A DNA stretch of 59,764 nucleotides from an uncultured Oscillospiraceae bacterium (lineage in GTDB: Bacteria > Bacillota > Clostridia > Oscillospirales > Acutalibacteraceae): positions 1 through 59,764 of the forward strand of contig URCA01000020.1 of assembly GCA_900546265.1 (NCBI GenBank). Direction: 5' to 3'. Under the pieces are notes generated by a model that saw nothing but the letters and a program-made list of their open reading frames with translations, was not told the origin of the DNA and did no database searches. The stretch's first letter is position 1. Every line of letters starts with the position of its first letter. Position numbers and translations under genes: made by a program. Below are positions 31,021 through 43,100 of the stretch, piece after piece.

Positions 31021-34000
31021 ATGAAAATTAAGAAACCAAAGCGCATTATGTCGCTGTTTCTTGCGGCGCTAATGTGCGTGACTTCCCTTGTAGGGATTGG
31101 TACGACTGCCTATGCCGCAGAGGAAACGGACGATGTGTACCTTATCTCGTATCCCCGTGACGGGGACTCGAATTACAACGCCGAATGGGGACACGGCAGC
31201 CTTACCTTTATGAACGGCTGGAAAACAGGCACTTCCCGTTATACAACCGTCCGTGCGATGGGATCGTACAACGGGAATATCTGCTACTGTATTGAGATCG
31301 GCGTCCCGCAGCAGACCGGAGACAGTTTTACCAAAAAGGGCGAGGATTTTTGGGACAACTACCCTTCGTCCTATAACAGCACCATTTCTCCTGATGATAT
31401 TAAGCTGTTCATCGGTCGTATCTTCCAGTACGGCTATACGGGAACAATCTCAACCTCGTGGCGTTCTCAGAACGAGGGCGGCGATAAGCTGGCTCACGCA
31501 GTCGCTACACAGCTTCTCATTTGGGAAACCGTCATCGGCGAGCGTGATGAAAACTTTAACAAGGTCAGCACAGGCGGCAAGGACGCTGTTCTGGATCAGA
31601 TCAGCCCTAACCACCCGCTTTATGACAAGATTATGAGCTACTACAACTCAATGGCGGCAAGTGTGCAGAAGCATTCCAAGCTGCCGAGCTTCCTTACCAA
31701 AACGCCGGGGAGCGCACAGGAAATCGAGCTTGAATGGGATGGCTCTAAGTACACGGTTACGCTGACGGACAGCAACAATGTCCTTTCGGGATATAAGTTT
31801 TCGTCCAATGATTCGGGCGTTCAGTTCTCCGTAAGCGGAAACAAGCTGACGATTACTGCCGAGAAAGCGCCGAGCGACGGGCTGACGATTACCGCAGAGA
31901 AAACGGCGCAGAGAAAAGGCGTTATCACTTGGACGGACGGTATCTATGGACCAAACGGCGGTGTGCAGGATACCGTAACCTACGCTCAGACGGTCAATGA
32001 TCCGGTCAAAGGATTTCTTAAATTAAAGGTTTCCTACGGCTCGGCGAAAATCGTCAAAACCAGCGAGGACGGAAAGGTGGACGGTATCTCCTTCCGTATT
32101 CAGGGCAACGGCATTGATAAAACCGTTAAGACAGAAAACGGCGGTCAGATTCAGGTCGATAACCTAATGCCGGGAGTATATACCGTAACCGAGCAGGAAT
32201 ATGACAGATACGAGCCGCAGGAGTCCCGCAGAGTAACCGTAGTTGCGGGACAGGTTGCGACCGTCAACTTCAACAACACACTGAAGCGTGGCGATATTGA
32301 GGTTATCAAATCCTCGGAGGATAACTTTAATGAGGGCGTGACCTTCCACCTTTACGGCACTTCGCTCTCCGGCATTGCCGTGGACGAGTATGCGGTTACG
32401 GATAAAAACGGTGTGGCGACCTTTGAAGATGTGCTGATCAGCGGCACTACGCCGTACACCATTGAGGAAGTGGATACAGCAATCCGTTATGTCATTCCCG
32501 AAGATCAGAGCGCACCCGTCAAGTGGAACGAGGTCACTACCCGCAATTTCACGAATATCCTGAAGAAGTTTACCGTTACCGTGACCAAGAGCGACGCTGA
32601 GACGGGAACGGCTCAGGGAAACGCCTCTCTTGCGGGAGCAAAATACGGGATTTTCAAGGGCGAACAGCTCATTGATGAATACTATACCGATGAAAACGGT
32701 CAGTTTACCACAAAAGAATATATCTGCGGTGCGGACTGGACAATCAAGGAACTGGAGCCGAGTGAGGGCTATTTGCTCGATCCGACCGTCCATAAGGTCG
32801 GCGCAGAGCCGGAGCTTTATACCATTGAGCATAACCAGACCGCAAATGATGTAACGGAACAGGTCATCAAGGGCAATATCGCCATTATCAAACATACGGA
32901 CGATGGCGAGACGCAGATTGAAACGCCCGAAGAAGGCGCAGTTTTTGAAGTGTATCTCAAATCCGCAGGCTCTTTTGCGAACGCAAAGGAATCCGAGCGT
33001 GATACGCTCATCTGCGATGAGAACGGCTTTGCACAGACAAAGGATATGCCTTACGGCACATATACCGTCCATCAGGTATCCGGCTGGGAAGGCAGGGAGC
33101 TGATGGATGATTTTGATGTGTTCATCGCAAAGGACGCCCAGACCTACCGCTATCTGATTAACAACAGCAATTTTGAAAGCTATATCCAAGTAGTCAAGGT
33201 GGACGCAGAAACGGGCAAGACCATTCCCTATGCGGGCGCAGGATTCCAGATTTACGATCCGTCCGGCAATCTCATTACGATGGAGTTTACCTATCCTACC
33301 CCGACAACCGTTGACACTTTCTATACCGACGCTAACGGCTCGCTCGTAACGCCGGAAAAGCTGCCATACGGTCAGGGATACTCTATCGTTGAGGTACAGA
33401 GTCCTTATGGATATGTCCTTGATTCCACACCCGTCTATTTTGATGTCACGGAAGAAAATTCTTCTGAGGAAAGCGGGGTAACAGTGATAAAAGTTGAAAA
33501 GACCAATATGCCGCAGAAAGGCACGATCAGCATTGAAAAGACGGGCGAGGTATTCTCCGGCGTTTCGGTAAGCGGCGGGACAGATGAAAACGGGCAGGAG
33601 CTTCCCGTTATCTATCAGCCGGTTTATGAAACACAGGGACTGCCGGATACCGTTTATGAAATCCGTGCCGCCGAAGATGTGGTAACGCCTGACGGAACTC
33701 TCCGATACAGCAAGGGCGAGCTGGTCGATACGGTTACGACCGATGAAACCGGCTTTGCAAAAAGCAAGGAACTCTACCTCGGAAAATATGAAGTCAAAGA
33801 GGTCAAGGCAGGCTATGGAATGGTGCTGAGCAGTGAAGTCCATACCGTCGAACTCATTTACGCCGGACAGGATGTAGCCGTGACTGAAACGGCGACTTCC
33901 TTCGTCAATGAACGGCAGAAGGTTGAGGTCAGCCTTGAAAAAGCGCTGGAGACAAACGAGCTGTTTGGTATCGGCAATAACGGAGAAATCAAAAATATCA

Positions 34001-35280
34001 GCTTCGGCTTGTTCGCCGATGAGGAGCTTGTATCCGCAAGCGGCACTTCCATTCCGAAAGACGGTCTGCTTGAAATCATCACGCTTGATGAAAACGGCAG
34101 GGCGACCGTAGGGACTGACCTGCCTTTGGGCAGCTATTATGTCAAAGAACTGGCGACAGACGAGCATTATCAGCTCAACGGCGAAAAATATCCCGTTGTA
34201 TTTGAGTATGCGGGACAGGAAACCGCAACGGTTGTGATTGCCGTAAACAATGGCGAGCCGATGGAAAACAAGCTGATCTACGGATCGGTTTCCGGCAAAA
34301 AGGTTGATGAGAACGGCGAGGGACTCGGCGGTGCGCTCATTGGTCTGTTTAAGAGCGATGATGTGGAGTTTACCGAAGAAAACGCCCTGATGACCGCCGT
34401 ATCCGGCGACGATGGCAGCTTCTCCTTTGAGAATGTGCCTTACGGAAACTGGTATATCCGTGAGATCAAGCAGCCGACCGGATTCGTGCTTGACGATACC
34501 GTCTATGATGTGAATATCTCAGAGAATGAGCAAGTCGTTGAGATTGAAATCGTCAATGAGCTGGTGCGTGGCAATATCGCTCTTACGAAGGTGGACGCTG
34601 AATATACCGATACGAAGCTGACGGGCGCTGTGTTTGAGGTCTATAAGGACTCCAACGACAACGGCGAGCTGGACAGCGAGGACGAACTGATCGGCACACT
34701 GACCGAAAAAGAAATCGGGCAGTATGAAATGAACGATCTGCTCTATGGGCGCTACTTCATTTTGGAATCAGCAAGCCCGGATTCGTATATCCGTGACGAG
34801 GGCGTGTATGAGGTATTTATCGACACGGACGGTAAGACCTATCAGGTGGAAAACACAGAGGGCAAAGGCTTCGCAAACGAGCCTATGCGTGGAAACCTGA
34901 AAATCGTGAAAACATCGTCTGACGGAAAGGTGGAAGGCTTTGCTTTCCGCATTACCGGAGCAAACGGCTATGATGTTACCCTTGAAACAGATGAAAACGG
35001 CGAAATCTTCCTTGAAGGTCTGCGGATCGGCGAGTACAAGATTTCCGAAGTAAACAATTCCGCTTCCGCTATGTATATCCTGCCTGCCGACAAGGAGGCA
35101 GCGGTACAGACAGGCTCTACCACGGTCGTTGAAATGCACAATGAGCTGCGGGATACGCCGAAAACCGGAGATGACAGCAAGCTCGGTCTTTGGCTTGCCC
35201 TTGCGGGCGTGTCGGCGGCAGGCATAGCAGCCTGCGGTATCATTGGCTTTAAGAAAAAGAAGAAAAAGGAGGATAACTGA
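31021..35280 (+). CDS. Thioester-domain, Cna-B repeat, sortase-anchored surface adhesin
   Basis: 1419 residues. Signal peptide to about residue 32 (TAYAA). Residues about 40-330 hold a thioester domain: Cys90 in NICYCIEIG and Gln164 in VATQLLIWET are the pair that form the internal thioester used for covalent binding to host proteins. From about 340 to 1375 there are roughly ten Cna-B/SpaA-type beta-sandwich repeats, each starting with a (I/V)xVxK strand and ending in an N-containing strand such as FNN or FTN, with Glu in the middle, as needed for isopeptide bonds. The end DTPKTGDD, a membrane helix and KKKKKK tail form an LPxTG-type sorting signal. AAGGAGG precedes the ATG. It is likely a mating or host-attachment adhesin. 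Confidence 0.92.
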   Translation: MKIKKPKRIMSLFLAALMCVTSLVGIGTTAYAAEETDDVYLISYPRDGDSNYNAEWGHGSLTFMNGWKTGTSRYTTVRAMGSYNGNICYCIEIGVPQQTGDSFTKKGEDFWDNYPSSYNSTISPDDIKLFIGRIFQYGYTGTISTSWRSQNEGGDKLAHAVATQLLIWETVIGERDENFNKVSTGGKDAVLDQISPNHPLYDKIMSYYNSMAASVQKHSKLPSFLTKTPGSAQEIELEWDGSKYTVTLTDSNNVLSGYKFSSNDSGVQFSVSGNKLTITAEKAPSDGLTITAEKTAQRKGVITWTDGIYGPNGGVQDTVTYAQTVNDPVKGFLKLKVSYGSAKIVKTSEDGKVDGISFRIQGNGIDKTVKTENGGQIQVDNLMPGVYTVTEQEYDRYEPQESRRVTVVAGQVATVNFNNTLKRGDIEVIKSSEDNFNEGVTFHLYGTSLSGIAVDEYAVTDKNGVATFEDVLISGTTPYTIEEVDTAIRYVIPEDQSAPVKWNEVTTRNFTNILKKFTVTVTKSDAETGTAQGNASLAGAKYGIFKGEQLIDEYYTDENGQFTTKEYICGADWTIKELEPSEGYLLDPTVHKVGAEPELYTIEHNQTANDVTEQVIKGNIAIIKHTDDGETQIETPEEGAVFEVYLKSAGSFANAKESERDTLICDENGFAQTKDMPYGTYTVHQVSGWEGRELMDDFDVFIAKDAQTYRYLINNSNFESYIQVVKVDAETGKTIPYAGAGFQIYDPSGNLITMEFTYPTPTTVDTFYTDANGSLVTPEKLPYGQGYSIVEVQSPYGYVLDSTPVYFDVTEENSSEESGVTVIKVEKTNMPQKGTISIEKTGEVFSGVSVSGGTDENGQELPVIYQPVYETQGLPDTVYEIRAAEDVVTPDGTLRYSKGELVDTVTTDETGFAKSKELYLGKYEVKEVKAGYGMVLSSEVHTVELIYAGQDVAVTETATSFVNERQKVEVSLEKALETNELFGIGNNGEIKNISFGLFADEELVSASGTSIPKDGLLEIITLDENGRATVGTDLPLGSYYVKELATDEHYQLNGEKYPVVFEYAGQETATVVIAVNNGEPMENKLIYGSVSGKKVDENGEGLGGALIGLFKSDDVEFTEENALMTAVSGDDGSFSFENVPYGNWYIREIKQPTGFVLDDTVYDVNISENEQVVEIEIVNELVRGNIALTKVDAEYTDTKLTGAVFEVYKDSNDNGELDSEDELIGTLTEKEIGQYEMNDLLYGRYFILESASPDSYIRDEGVYEVFIDTDGKTYQVENTEGKGFANEPMRGNLKIVKTSSDGKVEGFAFRITGANGYDVTLETDENGEIFLEGLRIGEYKISEVNNSASAMYILPADKEAAVQTGSTTVVEMHNELRDTPKTGDDSKLGLWLALAGVSAAGIAACGIIGFKKKKKKEDN

Positions 35281-35372
35281 TGGAACTGAAAGCGATCATC
35301 GGGATTGCTCTGGTCGCCTTTATCGTAGGCGGCTTTATCTTTTTGCAGATCCGTAACAGAAAGAAAAAGTAA
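35280..35372 (+). CDS. 30-residue single-pass membrane peptide
   Basis: The ATG overlaps the adhesin stop (TGATG) and has AAGGAGG eight bases upstream, so it is coupled to the adhesin. Product: short acidic-basic N-terminus, a hydrophobic helix IIGIALVAFIVGGFIFLQI and a lysine/arginine tail. It may assist secretion or sorting of the adhesin (inference from position only). Confidence 0.65.
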   Translation: MELKAIIGIALVAFIVGGFIFLQIRNRKKK

Positions 35373-35382
35373 GAACTTCTGC

Positions 35383-35414
35383 GGGGGCGGGGCTTAAAAA
35401 CTCCGCCCCCTTTT
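35383..35414 (+). terminator. Terminator after the adhesin operon
   Basis: An 8-bp G/C stem (35383-35390 with 35403-35410) followed by TTTTCT. Confidence 0.85.
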
Positions 35415-35432
35415 CTATTTTGGGAGGCTTAA

Positions 35433-35744
35433 ATGAGAAACCTGAAAACGATTGAAAACCGAGTGCTTGCGGTGTTAAAGGAACACCCCGAAGCACGAAA
35501 TGACGATATGAAGCTGTATCTGCTCGTCAGCAAGGCGTGTATCTATGATACCCACGGTATCAGCCATTTCAGCTTTGAAGATGTGATGAGCAATTACAAG
35601 GCTTACGGTATCCCCTGCTTTGAGAGTATCCGAAGGACAAGGCAGAAGATTCAGGCGAAATATCCTGAACTCGGCTGCTCCCCCGAAGTACGCAGGGCAA
35701 GGCACAAAATGCAGCGTGTCTATTCCGACTACGCTAAAAGCTAA
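35433..35744 (+). CDS. Conserved ICE protein of unknown function
   Basis: 103 residues, GGGAGG upstream. Helical and basic in its second half (ESIRRTRQKIQAKYPEL, RRARHKMQRVYSDYAKS), with the early part LKTIENRVLAVLKEHPEARN resembling a winged-helix start; DNA binding is possible. It opens the run of small genes before the giant helicase gene and recurs at this place in related elements, as far as I recall. Confidence 0.7.
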   Translation: MRNLKTIENRVLAVLKEHPEARNDDMKLYLLVSKACIYDTHGISHFSFEDVMSNYKAYGIPCFESIRRTRQKIQAKYPELGCSPEVRRARHKMQRVYSDYAKS

Positions 35745-35762
35745 GATGGGAGGTAAAAGAAA

Positions 35763-36014
35763 ATGGCAGCGAAGAAAAGCGCAAACACCGCTTTGCAGCA
35801 GAAAGTAAAGGTGCTGGCGAAGCTCTATGATTCCGGCTGTAAAACCGAAAAAGATTTGAAGGCGCTGAGCCTGCAAAGCATTTTGAAAATCCCCGATATA
35901 TCCGTCTCCGATATGACGGTTATCACAGAGCTTCAGGAGCAGATCGCAAAAAACAGGCTCTTTTCCTATTTGGGAGGCGCTGATGATGAGCAGGAGTCAA
36001 AGCAAAATGAATAA
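35763..36014 (+). CDS. Conserved ICE protein of unknown function
   Basis: 83 residues, GGGAGG upstream of the ATG, helical, with KVLAKLYDSGCKTEKDLKAL and ITELQEQIAKNRLFSYLGG. Its end overlaps the next gene by 32 bases, so the genes are translated together. No domain recognised. Confidence 0.7.
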   Translation: MAAKKSANTALQQKVKVLAKLYDSGCKTEKDLKALSLQSILKIPDISVSDMTVITELQEQIAKNRLFSYLGGADDEQESKQNE

Positions 36015-37116
36015 GGGAAAACAGATTTTGGAGAATCAAATAAGCCTGAATCTCAGGGAAGATAAGACTTTGGAGATTTATGTAGGCGACAGTCTTGCCG
36101 CCGAAATTTCCGATGGGCGGCTGGATATGGAGTTTGTAAAAGAAATTCTGGAAGGGCTTGATTATGAAATCAACGAAAGTAGTTTCACAATCCGACCGCT
36201 TCATTCTGACGAGCAGAAATACACTTACAGACAAAGTACGCAGATCGAGGGACAGACCGGAAGTATCGGTTATCTTCGTGGCGACTTCGGATCAGGCAAA
36301 GAGTTCTTTTCCTCTTGGTTTGACCATAGGCGGGATTTGAAAACGGATAAGTTCAAAAGCGAGTTGGACGAGGTTATCAACGCCCTGCGTTCTGAAGAAT
36401 ACGGGCTGTTAAAAAGCCGCACGGATATGACGCAGTATGCGGCGAAATATCCCGACAGCGCCTTTCAAGGCAACTATGCGACCGAATACGGTTTCCGTGC
36501 CGACACCGAAAAATACAGCTTCCTGATACGGTGCAATCCTGCCCGTGGGGACTATAACTTCTACTGCTATTGCTATGTGCGGGAATGGCTCGACCGCCAG
36601 ATGGAAAAAGCGAGCAGTGGAATCCGCTTTATCACGCCGGATTACAAAGAAAAGTTCAAAATCCCCGACGGGGATAAAATCCGCATTACCCTGAGCGACG
36701 GAGAGCAGCTTGACCGCACCTGCCGATATATTGACGATTATCATTTGGAGGTTGGCAGTAACCTCTATCACATCTGCGAGTTTGCCGAGCGAATGGAGCA
36801 AAACGGCAATACTGTGATTCCGCTCCGTTCCTCTCTGCCGGAGCAGTGCTATGTGTTCGTGCAGACGGAAAACTGCGTCGGCATTGTCAAAAAGGGCGAA
36901 AGCGGATTTTACCGCACGGATATTCAGGGCGGCAAGCCCAGTGAAACAAACGCCCTTGTGAATGAGATGAATGAAAAACTCGGCTTGTCAAAAGGTCAGG
37001 CAGAGGCAATGAAGGCAGGCTCAATGTTCGGTTGGGATACCCCTGCCGCCGATCCGAAAAGCTATGATAAAAACGGTATCCCCGTAAGACCGAAACAGAA
37101 AGACTATGAAAGATAG
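35983..37116 (+). CDS. Conserved ICE protein with large-polyvalent-protein-associated domain (LPD28-like)
   Basis: 377 residues from tandem ATG codons preceded by GGGAGG. The first 110 residues, with YRQSTQIEGQTGSIGYLRGD and the FFSSWFDHRRDLK segment, resemble a module found in large ICE and phage proteins (LPD28 from memory, medium certainty). The remainder has no motif I can name. It ends DYER 14 bases before the giant helicase gene and probably shares its transcript. Confidence 0.7.
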   Translation: MMSRSQSKMNKGKQILENQISLNLREDKTLEIYVGDSLAAEISDGRLDMEFVKEILEGLDYEINESSFTIRPLHSDEQKYTYRQSTQIEGQTGSIGYLRGDFGSGKEFFSSWFDHRRDLKTDKFKSELDEVINALRSEEYGLLKSRTDMTQYAAKYPDSAFQGNYATEYGFRADTEKYSFLIRCNPARGDYNFYCYCYVREWLDRQMEKASSGIRFITPDYKEKFKIPDGDKIRITLSDGEQLDRTCRYIDDYHLEVGSNLYHICEFAERMEQNGNTVIPLRSSLPEQCYVFVQTENCVGIVKKGESGFYRTDIQGGKPSETNALVNEMNEKLGLSKGQAEAMKAGSMFGWDTPAADPKSYDKNGIPVRPKQKDYER

Positions 37117-37130
37117 GAGGTGCATAACCG

Positions 37131-40100
37131 ATGGCACGAAAGTACGACCTGATTTCCGAGCTGTACCGCCGTACCGCACACGCTGTTGTTTCCGATGTTC
37201 AGAACTGGCAAGCCTTTTTGCGCTGCGCCTGTCGGAACTATCGTCTGCGATTTGACGAGCAGCTTCTCATCTACGCCCAAAGACCGGACGCAACGGCGGT
37301 ATTGGAAATCGAGCGCTGGAACGATAAATTCGGGCGTTGGGTAAACCGTGGCGCAAAGGGTATCGCCGTATTTGAGGACGCTGAGCGGAGCAGGCAGCGC
37401 TTAACCCATTACTTCGATATTTCTGATACGCACGCAAGCCGCTACTCCCGCCCCGTCCCGCTTTGGGATATGAAACCGGAATATGCGGACGATGTGATCG
37501 AATCCCTTGAAAGCACCTTCGGCGAATTGGAAAACAGGGAAAGCCTTGCGGACGCTGTGCTGAGCGCCGCTAAAAACGCCGTGGAAGATAATATCCCCGA
37601 CTATTTGGGCGATCTGATGTATGCCGCAGATGACAGCTTCCTCTACGGTCTTTCGGAAGATATGATTACCGCTATGTATAAGAAAGCGGTAACAAACAGC
37701 GTGGCGTATATGATGATGACAAGGCTTGGGATAGATACCGAGCCTCTTTTTGAAGCGGAGGATTTCACTGTCATTACAAATTTCAATACGCCGGAAACCT
37801 TAAACGCCCTCGGTATTGCGTCAAGCGATATTGCGGAGATGGGGCTTGGGGAAATCTCCCGTACCGTTCTTGCCCTTGAAAGGCAAAATCGCATCATTGC
37901 GGACAGAGAGAAACCGGAATACAATAAGGCTGAAAATAAGAGCGAAAGGAGCTTTGAAAATGAACGAGCTGACATACACAATGCAAGGCGATTACAATCT
38001 TCCCGACCTGACAATGCCCGAACAGCCGGAAGTGACTTTGGGCAGGTACGCTCAGATGAGGCGGAAATTTCTCAAAGAACATCACAAAATCCGGTACTAC
38101 AATCTTCTGACGAGCTGCACCCTGACACAGCATTTGGCGGAAACCGAGCAGACAGCGCTCCGCTTGGAAGAAACCCTGATAAAGCAGATGGCGGCGCAGG
38201 AGGGCTTGACCGAAAGCCTGAAAGCGGCGGATATGATGAAGTGGGTGCAGGGAATGAACAATCTGAGGAACAGAGTGCAGGAGATCGTGAAAGCGGAGGT
38301 CATCTTCGCTTAGATTACTACGACCGAAGCAACGAGGACAAGAGCCTGCCGTTTTTCGGCGGGGACGATACCATCCGTGAAATCCTCGGCACAACGCCCC
38401 ACCTGAAAGCCTCGAAAGAGGAAATTCGTGCTTTCTATGAAAGCAATCCCGATAACGCCGCCCGTACCGAATATATCAAGGGTATTTTCAATAACGATTA
38501 TACTGAACTGATTTTGAGCGACGGGCGGCGAGTCGGGTACAAAACTTGGCAGAATGTGCTTCAGCTTTGGGAGGAAAATTATGCAGACCGAATAGCACAA
38601 GGTTTCTATGATTGGGGCGTGATCGCACAGTATTTTGAGGCAATGCGGCTGCTCGGCGAATTGCAGGATACGATGAAGCCGTTACCGTCCGTAGACGGGC
38701 AACTGAACTTTTTGGATATGCAGGCAGAGGAAAAGACCTCTGCTTTTTCTTTTTCTCAGGAGATTATCGACGCTGTTCTCACTCGTGGAAGCGGCGTATC
38801 GGAGGGAAAGTTCCGTATCTATGAGCAGTTTGAAAAGAGCCTATCCACAAAGGAAAATGCCGATTTTCTGAAAAATGAATACGGTTGGGGCGGTGCTTAT
38901 CCCGTTATTGTCGGCGCAGGCATTGACGAGCAGCACGACGGGAAAGGCATTTTGATCTCAAAAGGCATTGGGGACGATAAGCCGCATATCCGGCTGAATT
39001 GGACTCAGGTTGAGAAGCGGATAAAGGAATTGATACGGCTTGACCGCTATCTCAATCCAAAGGAAAAAGAGATTTATCCGCAGTGGCTTGAAAAGCAGGA
39101 GGAACGCCGAGCGGAACTTGCCGAAGAACAGAGAAACCGTGAAATCCTCTCCTCTGCTCCGCCCAAGCAGGAATCGGCGCAGGCGGCTGAAAGCGAGCCG
39201 CAGCAGGAAGCGCAGTATGCCTATCATCTCGGCGATACGGTATATATCGGCGCTGACGAGTATGAAATCCTTGCCTTTGATGATAAGCGTGTCGTTCTTC
39301 ACGATATGCAGTATCCGCTGTTTCAAAAGGAATTGGAGAGAGCAGAGTTTGACCGCAGGGTGCGGGAAAACCCGATGAACGACCACCTGAAGGTAACGAA
39401 TCAGGCGGCGGTTGCAGAGCAGCAGCCTCGTTTCAATTCTATCGAGTTTGAAAAGCTCATTCCCCACCGTATGCGTTTCAAGGAAACCGATTTGGTAAAC
39501 GGCAATGAGATGTATTGGGTAACGCAGGAGATTTTTACTGCCGGGGATTTAAGGAAGTTCCAGCAGGCTGTTCAGAGCTACGACGGGGATATTAAAAAAT
39601 TCTATGTTACACCCCGTGATCTAAGCCCGTCCTACTCTTTTGAGGAGGATATGGAAAACAAGGTTTTGGCAGTTGTCACGCCCGATACTATCCTGCAAGA
39701 CGATTATATTCAGGCTGTCCGAAGCGAAGGACTCGGCGATTACCTTCAGCCGGAGGAAAAAGCTGATCCGGCTGAATCGCCTGCCTTTGACATTGGTATG
39801 GGGTATCTCGGCAACGGTCTTACCGTCTGGAACAGAGCAGTTGAGGAAAGCGGCGATTACCAAACGATTGCCCATATCAACGATGAGGGCGAAATCCGCT
39901 ACTATGTGGACGGACTGCCCGAAAATGTAGTGGCAAGGATTGAGCAGGCGGCGGCACGGGAACAGCAAAAATCGTTATTCTCTGCCGCTTATAAAGTCGG
40001 CGACAGAGTGTATTTGGACGGAAAGCCTTTTGAAATCACACGGGTAGATGACTGGAATGTAGAGCTGATGGATCGCTCTGTGCAAAATCCGCAGCCCCGT

Positions 40101-43100
40101 TTGGAGCGCAAAGATAGCTTTATGCGCCTTGTTCAGCAGAACGAGCGCAGCAGCTTTACGGACGCTTATCGTGCGTACAACGAAATCAAGAGTGCTAATC
40201 CCGACAGCCTTGTGCTGTATCAGATGGGCGATTTCTTTGAAGCCTACGGTGCGGACGCACAGACTGTAAGCGAAGCGTTGGAGCTGAATCTTGCTTCCCG
40301 TTCTATCGGCGGCAATCAGCGAACACAGATGTGCGGCTTTCCGGCAAACCGCTTGGAAACCTATGTCAATATGCTTCTTGACCGTGGCTTTGATGTGGCT
40401 GTTTCTTCCCTTGAAAACGGAGAGCGCAGCACCCGAAACATCGTATCGACCAATAAGGAAGATCCGGTGCAGTCGCAGCCGGTCGGCAGAATCGACTATC
40501 TGCATACGGACGGGACGGTGCGGGAAAGCGTTGAATACACCAGCCCCTATCAGTTTGAAAAGGATATAAAGGAAGAAAATTACTACGGTGTTCCTTTTAC
40601 CGTCGTTTTCTATAAGGATAAAGACGGGAACACTATACCGCAGGATTTTATCAGCAGCCTTGATCCGCAACCGAAAGGCGTAGAAATCATTGATTCGCCC
40701 TATCTTGCAAACGACAGGGCGGCAGAAAATACGCTCCCGCCCGACGAGAGATTTTTCGTCATTGAAACCGATGATGGTTATGCCATTTGGGACGATTTGA
40801 CGGAAGCGATCTATATCGACGATGAGGGCGTCAGCGAGGAGTTTAAGAGCGAGTGGCAGGCAAACGACTACTTGGAACAGGTCAAGAAATCTGTTTCCGA
40901 ACTGGATACGGCAAAAGCGCTCATAGATGAGTATTGCCGTGAGGAGTTTGAGCGTGACGAGGGTGCGGATTACACAGACCTTTCCAATGTGGAGCTTGCT
41001 TATACGACAACCGAAGATGATAAGCACGAAATTCAGGCGAGAGTTAATCTTGTGGATTACCGGCTTGAAACCCTTGTAGACGGAAAAGTTGTCAGGAGCG
41101 AACAGTTTTCTTCTCTTGAAGATATGATCGAAAGGAGTTTGCAGAGCCTTTCCTTTAACGATCTTGTGTATCTGTCTGACGAGGAAATTGAAATAGCAGA
41201 ACAAAATTCTGTCGAACAGCCTGAGCAGAAAGCAGCCGAGCCATTCACGCCTGCTTTCAGCCAGCCGAAGCGCTCACGGGTACAGACCTTTGATCTGCAC
41301 CCTGAAATCCCGTTGTCCGAACGGCACACCTTTGACCTTGCTTCCCACGAAGTGCCAGAGGCAGGCAAAAAAGAACGCTTCGGCTGGAATATGGAGGCAA
41401 TCAGGGTGCTGAAGGAATGTGAGTTTGATAATCGTTTTGCAACGCCCGAAGAACAGGAAATCCTTTCGCAATATGTCGGTTGGGGCGGTATCCCCGAAGC
41501 CTTCGATGAAAATAATCCCTCTTGGGCGGACGAGTTTATCGAACTTTACACCGCCCTTTCTCCTGATGAGTATGAAAGCGCAAGAGCAAGCACTCTGACC
41601 GCCTTCTATACCCCGCCCGTTGTCATTTCCTCAATCTACAAGGCAATGGAGCAGATGGGCTTTCGGGAGGGCAATATCTTAGAGCCTTCCTGCGGAATCG
41701 GCAACTTTATCGGTATGCTGCCCCAGTCTATGCAGGACAGCAAAATCTACGGCGTTGAGATTGATAAGATTTCAGCGGGGATTGCACAGCAGCTTTATCA
41801 GAAAACCTCGATAGCGGCGCAGCCGTTTGAGGAAGCAAATATCCCCGACAGCTTTTTTGACGCTGTTATCGGGAATGTGCCTTTCGGCGATATTCGAGTG
41901 AATGACAGGAGGTATAACAAGCATAATTTTTTAATCCACGACTACTTTTTTGCGAAGTCCTTAGACAAGCTTAGACCGGGCGGCGTAATGGCGCTTATCA
42001 CAAGCAAAGGCACGATGGATAAGGAAAATCCAGCCGTGCGGAAGTATATCGCACAGCGAGCAGACCTGCTCGGCGCTATTCGATTGCCGAACAACACCTT
42101 TAAGGGAAACGCCGGAACGGAGGTTGTTTCGGATATTCTGATCCTGCAAAAACGGGATAGGCTCATTGACCTTGAGCCTGAATGGGTACACCTGAACACC
42201 GATGAAAACGGCGTGAAGATGAACGCCTACTTTGTCGCTCATCCCGAAATGGTACTTGGCGAATGGAAAACCGTGTCCGGCAGATTCGGCGAAGAAGATA
42301 CCGTTGTCCCTTATGAAAATGCCGACCTTGCCGAGCTTTTGGACGAAGCCATTTCCAATATCCACGCAGAGATTACAGATTACGAAGTGGACGAGGAACT
42401 GACCGAAGAAGATAACTCCATTCCCGCCGATCCCGAAGTCCGCAACTTTTCCTATACGGTTGTGGACGATAAAATCTATTACCGTGAAAATTCCCGAATG
42501 ACTCCGGTGGAATGTTCGGCAACGGCTGAAAACCGGATCAAGGGTATGATTGCCATAAGGGACAGTGTTCGCAGCCTGATTGAAATGCAGACCGCAGGCT
42601 TCTCTGATGATGAAGTTGAAAAAGAACAGCAGAAGCTAAATGCGCTTTACGATACTTTTTCCAAGAAGTACGGGCTGATCAATTCCCGTGCGAATGTGTC
42701 CGCATTTTCTCAAGACAGTTCCTTTGCACTGCTCTCCGCACTGGAGGTGCTTGATGAGAACGGGGAGCTGGAGCGCAAGGCGGATATGTTCACGAAGCGG
42801 ACGATCAAGCCACACACTCCTGTTACCTCGGTTGATACCGCCAGCGAAGCGCTTGCCGTATCTATGGGCGAAAAAGCCTGTGTGGATATGGAATATATGT
42901 GTTCCCTTACGGGCAAGACCGAGCAGGAAATCTATGGGGAATTAAAGGGCGTCATCTTCCTAAACCCGATGTACGGTTACGGAAACAGCACCGAGCGAAA
43001 GTACCTGATGGCGGACGAATACCTTTCCGGCAATGTGCGGGAAAAGCTCGCTTGGGCAAAAAAATCCGCAGAAGTCTACCCCGAAGATTACAACATCAAT

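Noticed and set aside
32164..34167. 667-codon minus-strand frame inside the adhesin gene
   Set aside because: Antisense of the repeated Cna-B coding sequence, no ribosome site or recognisable fold.
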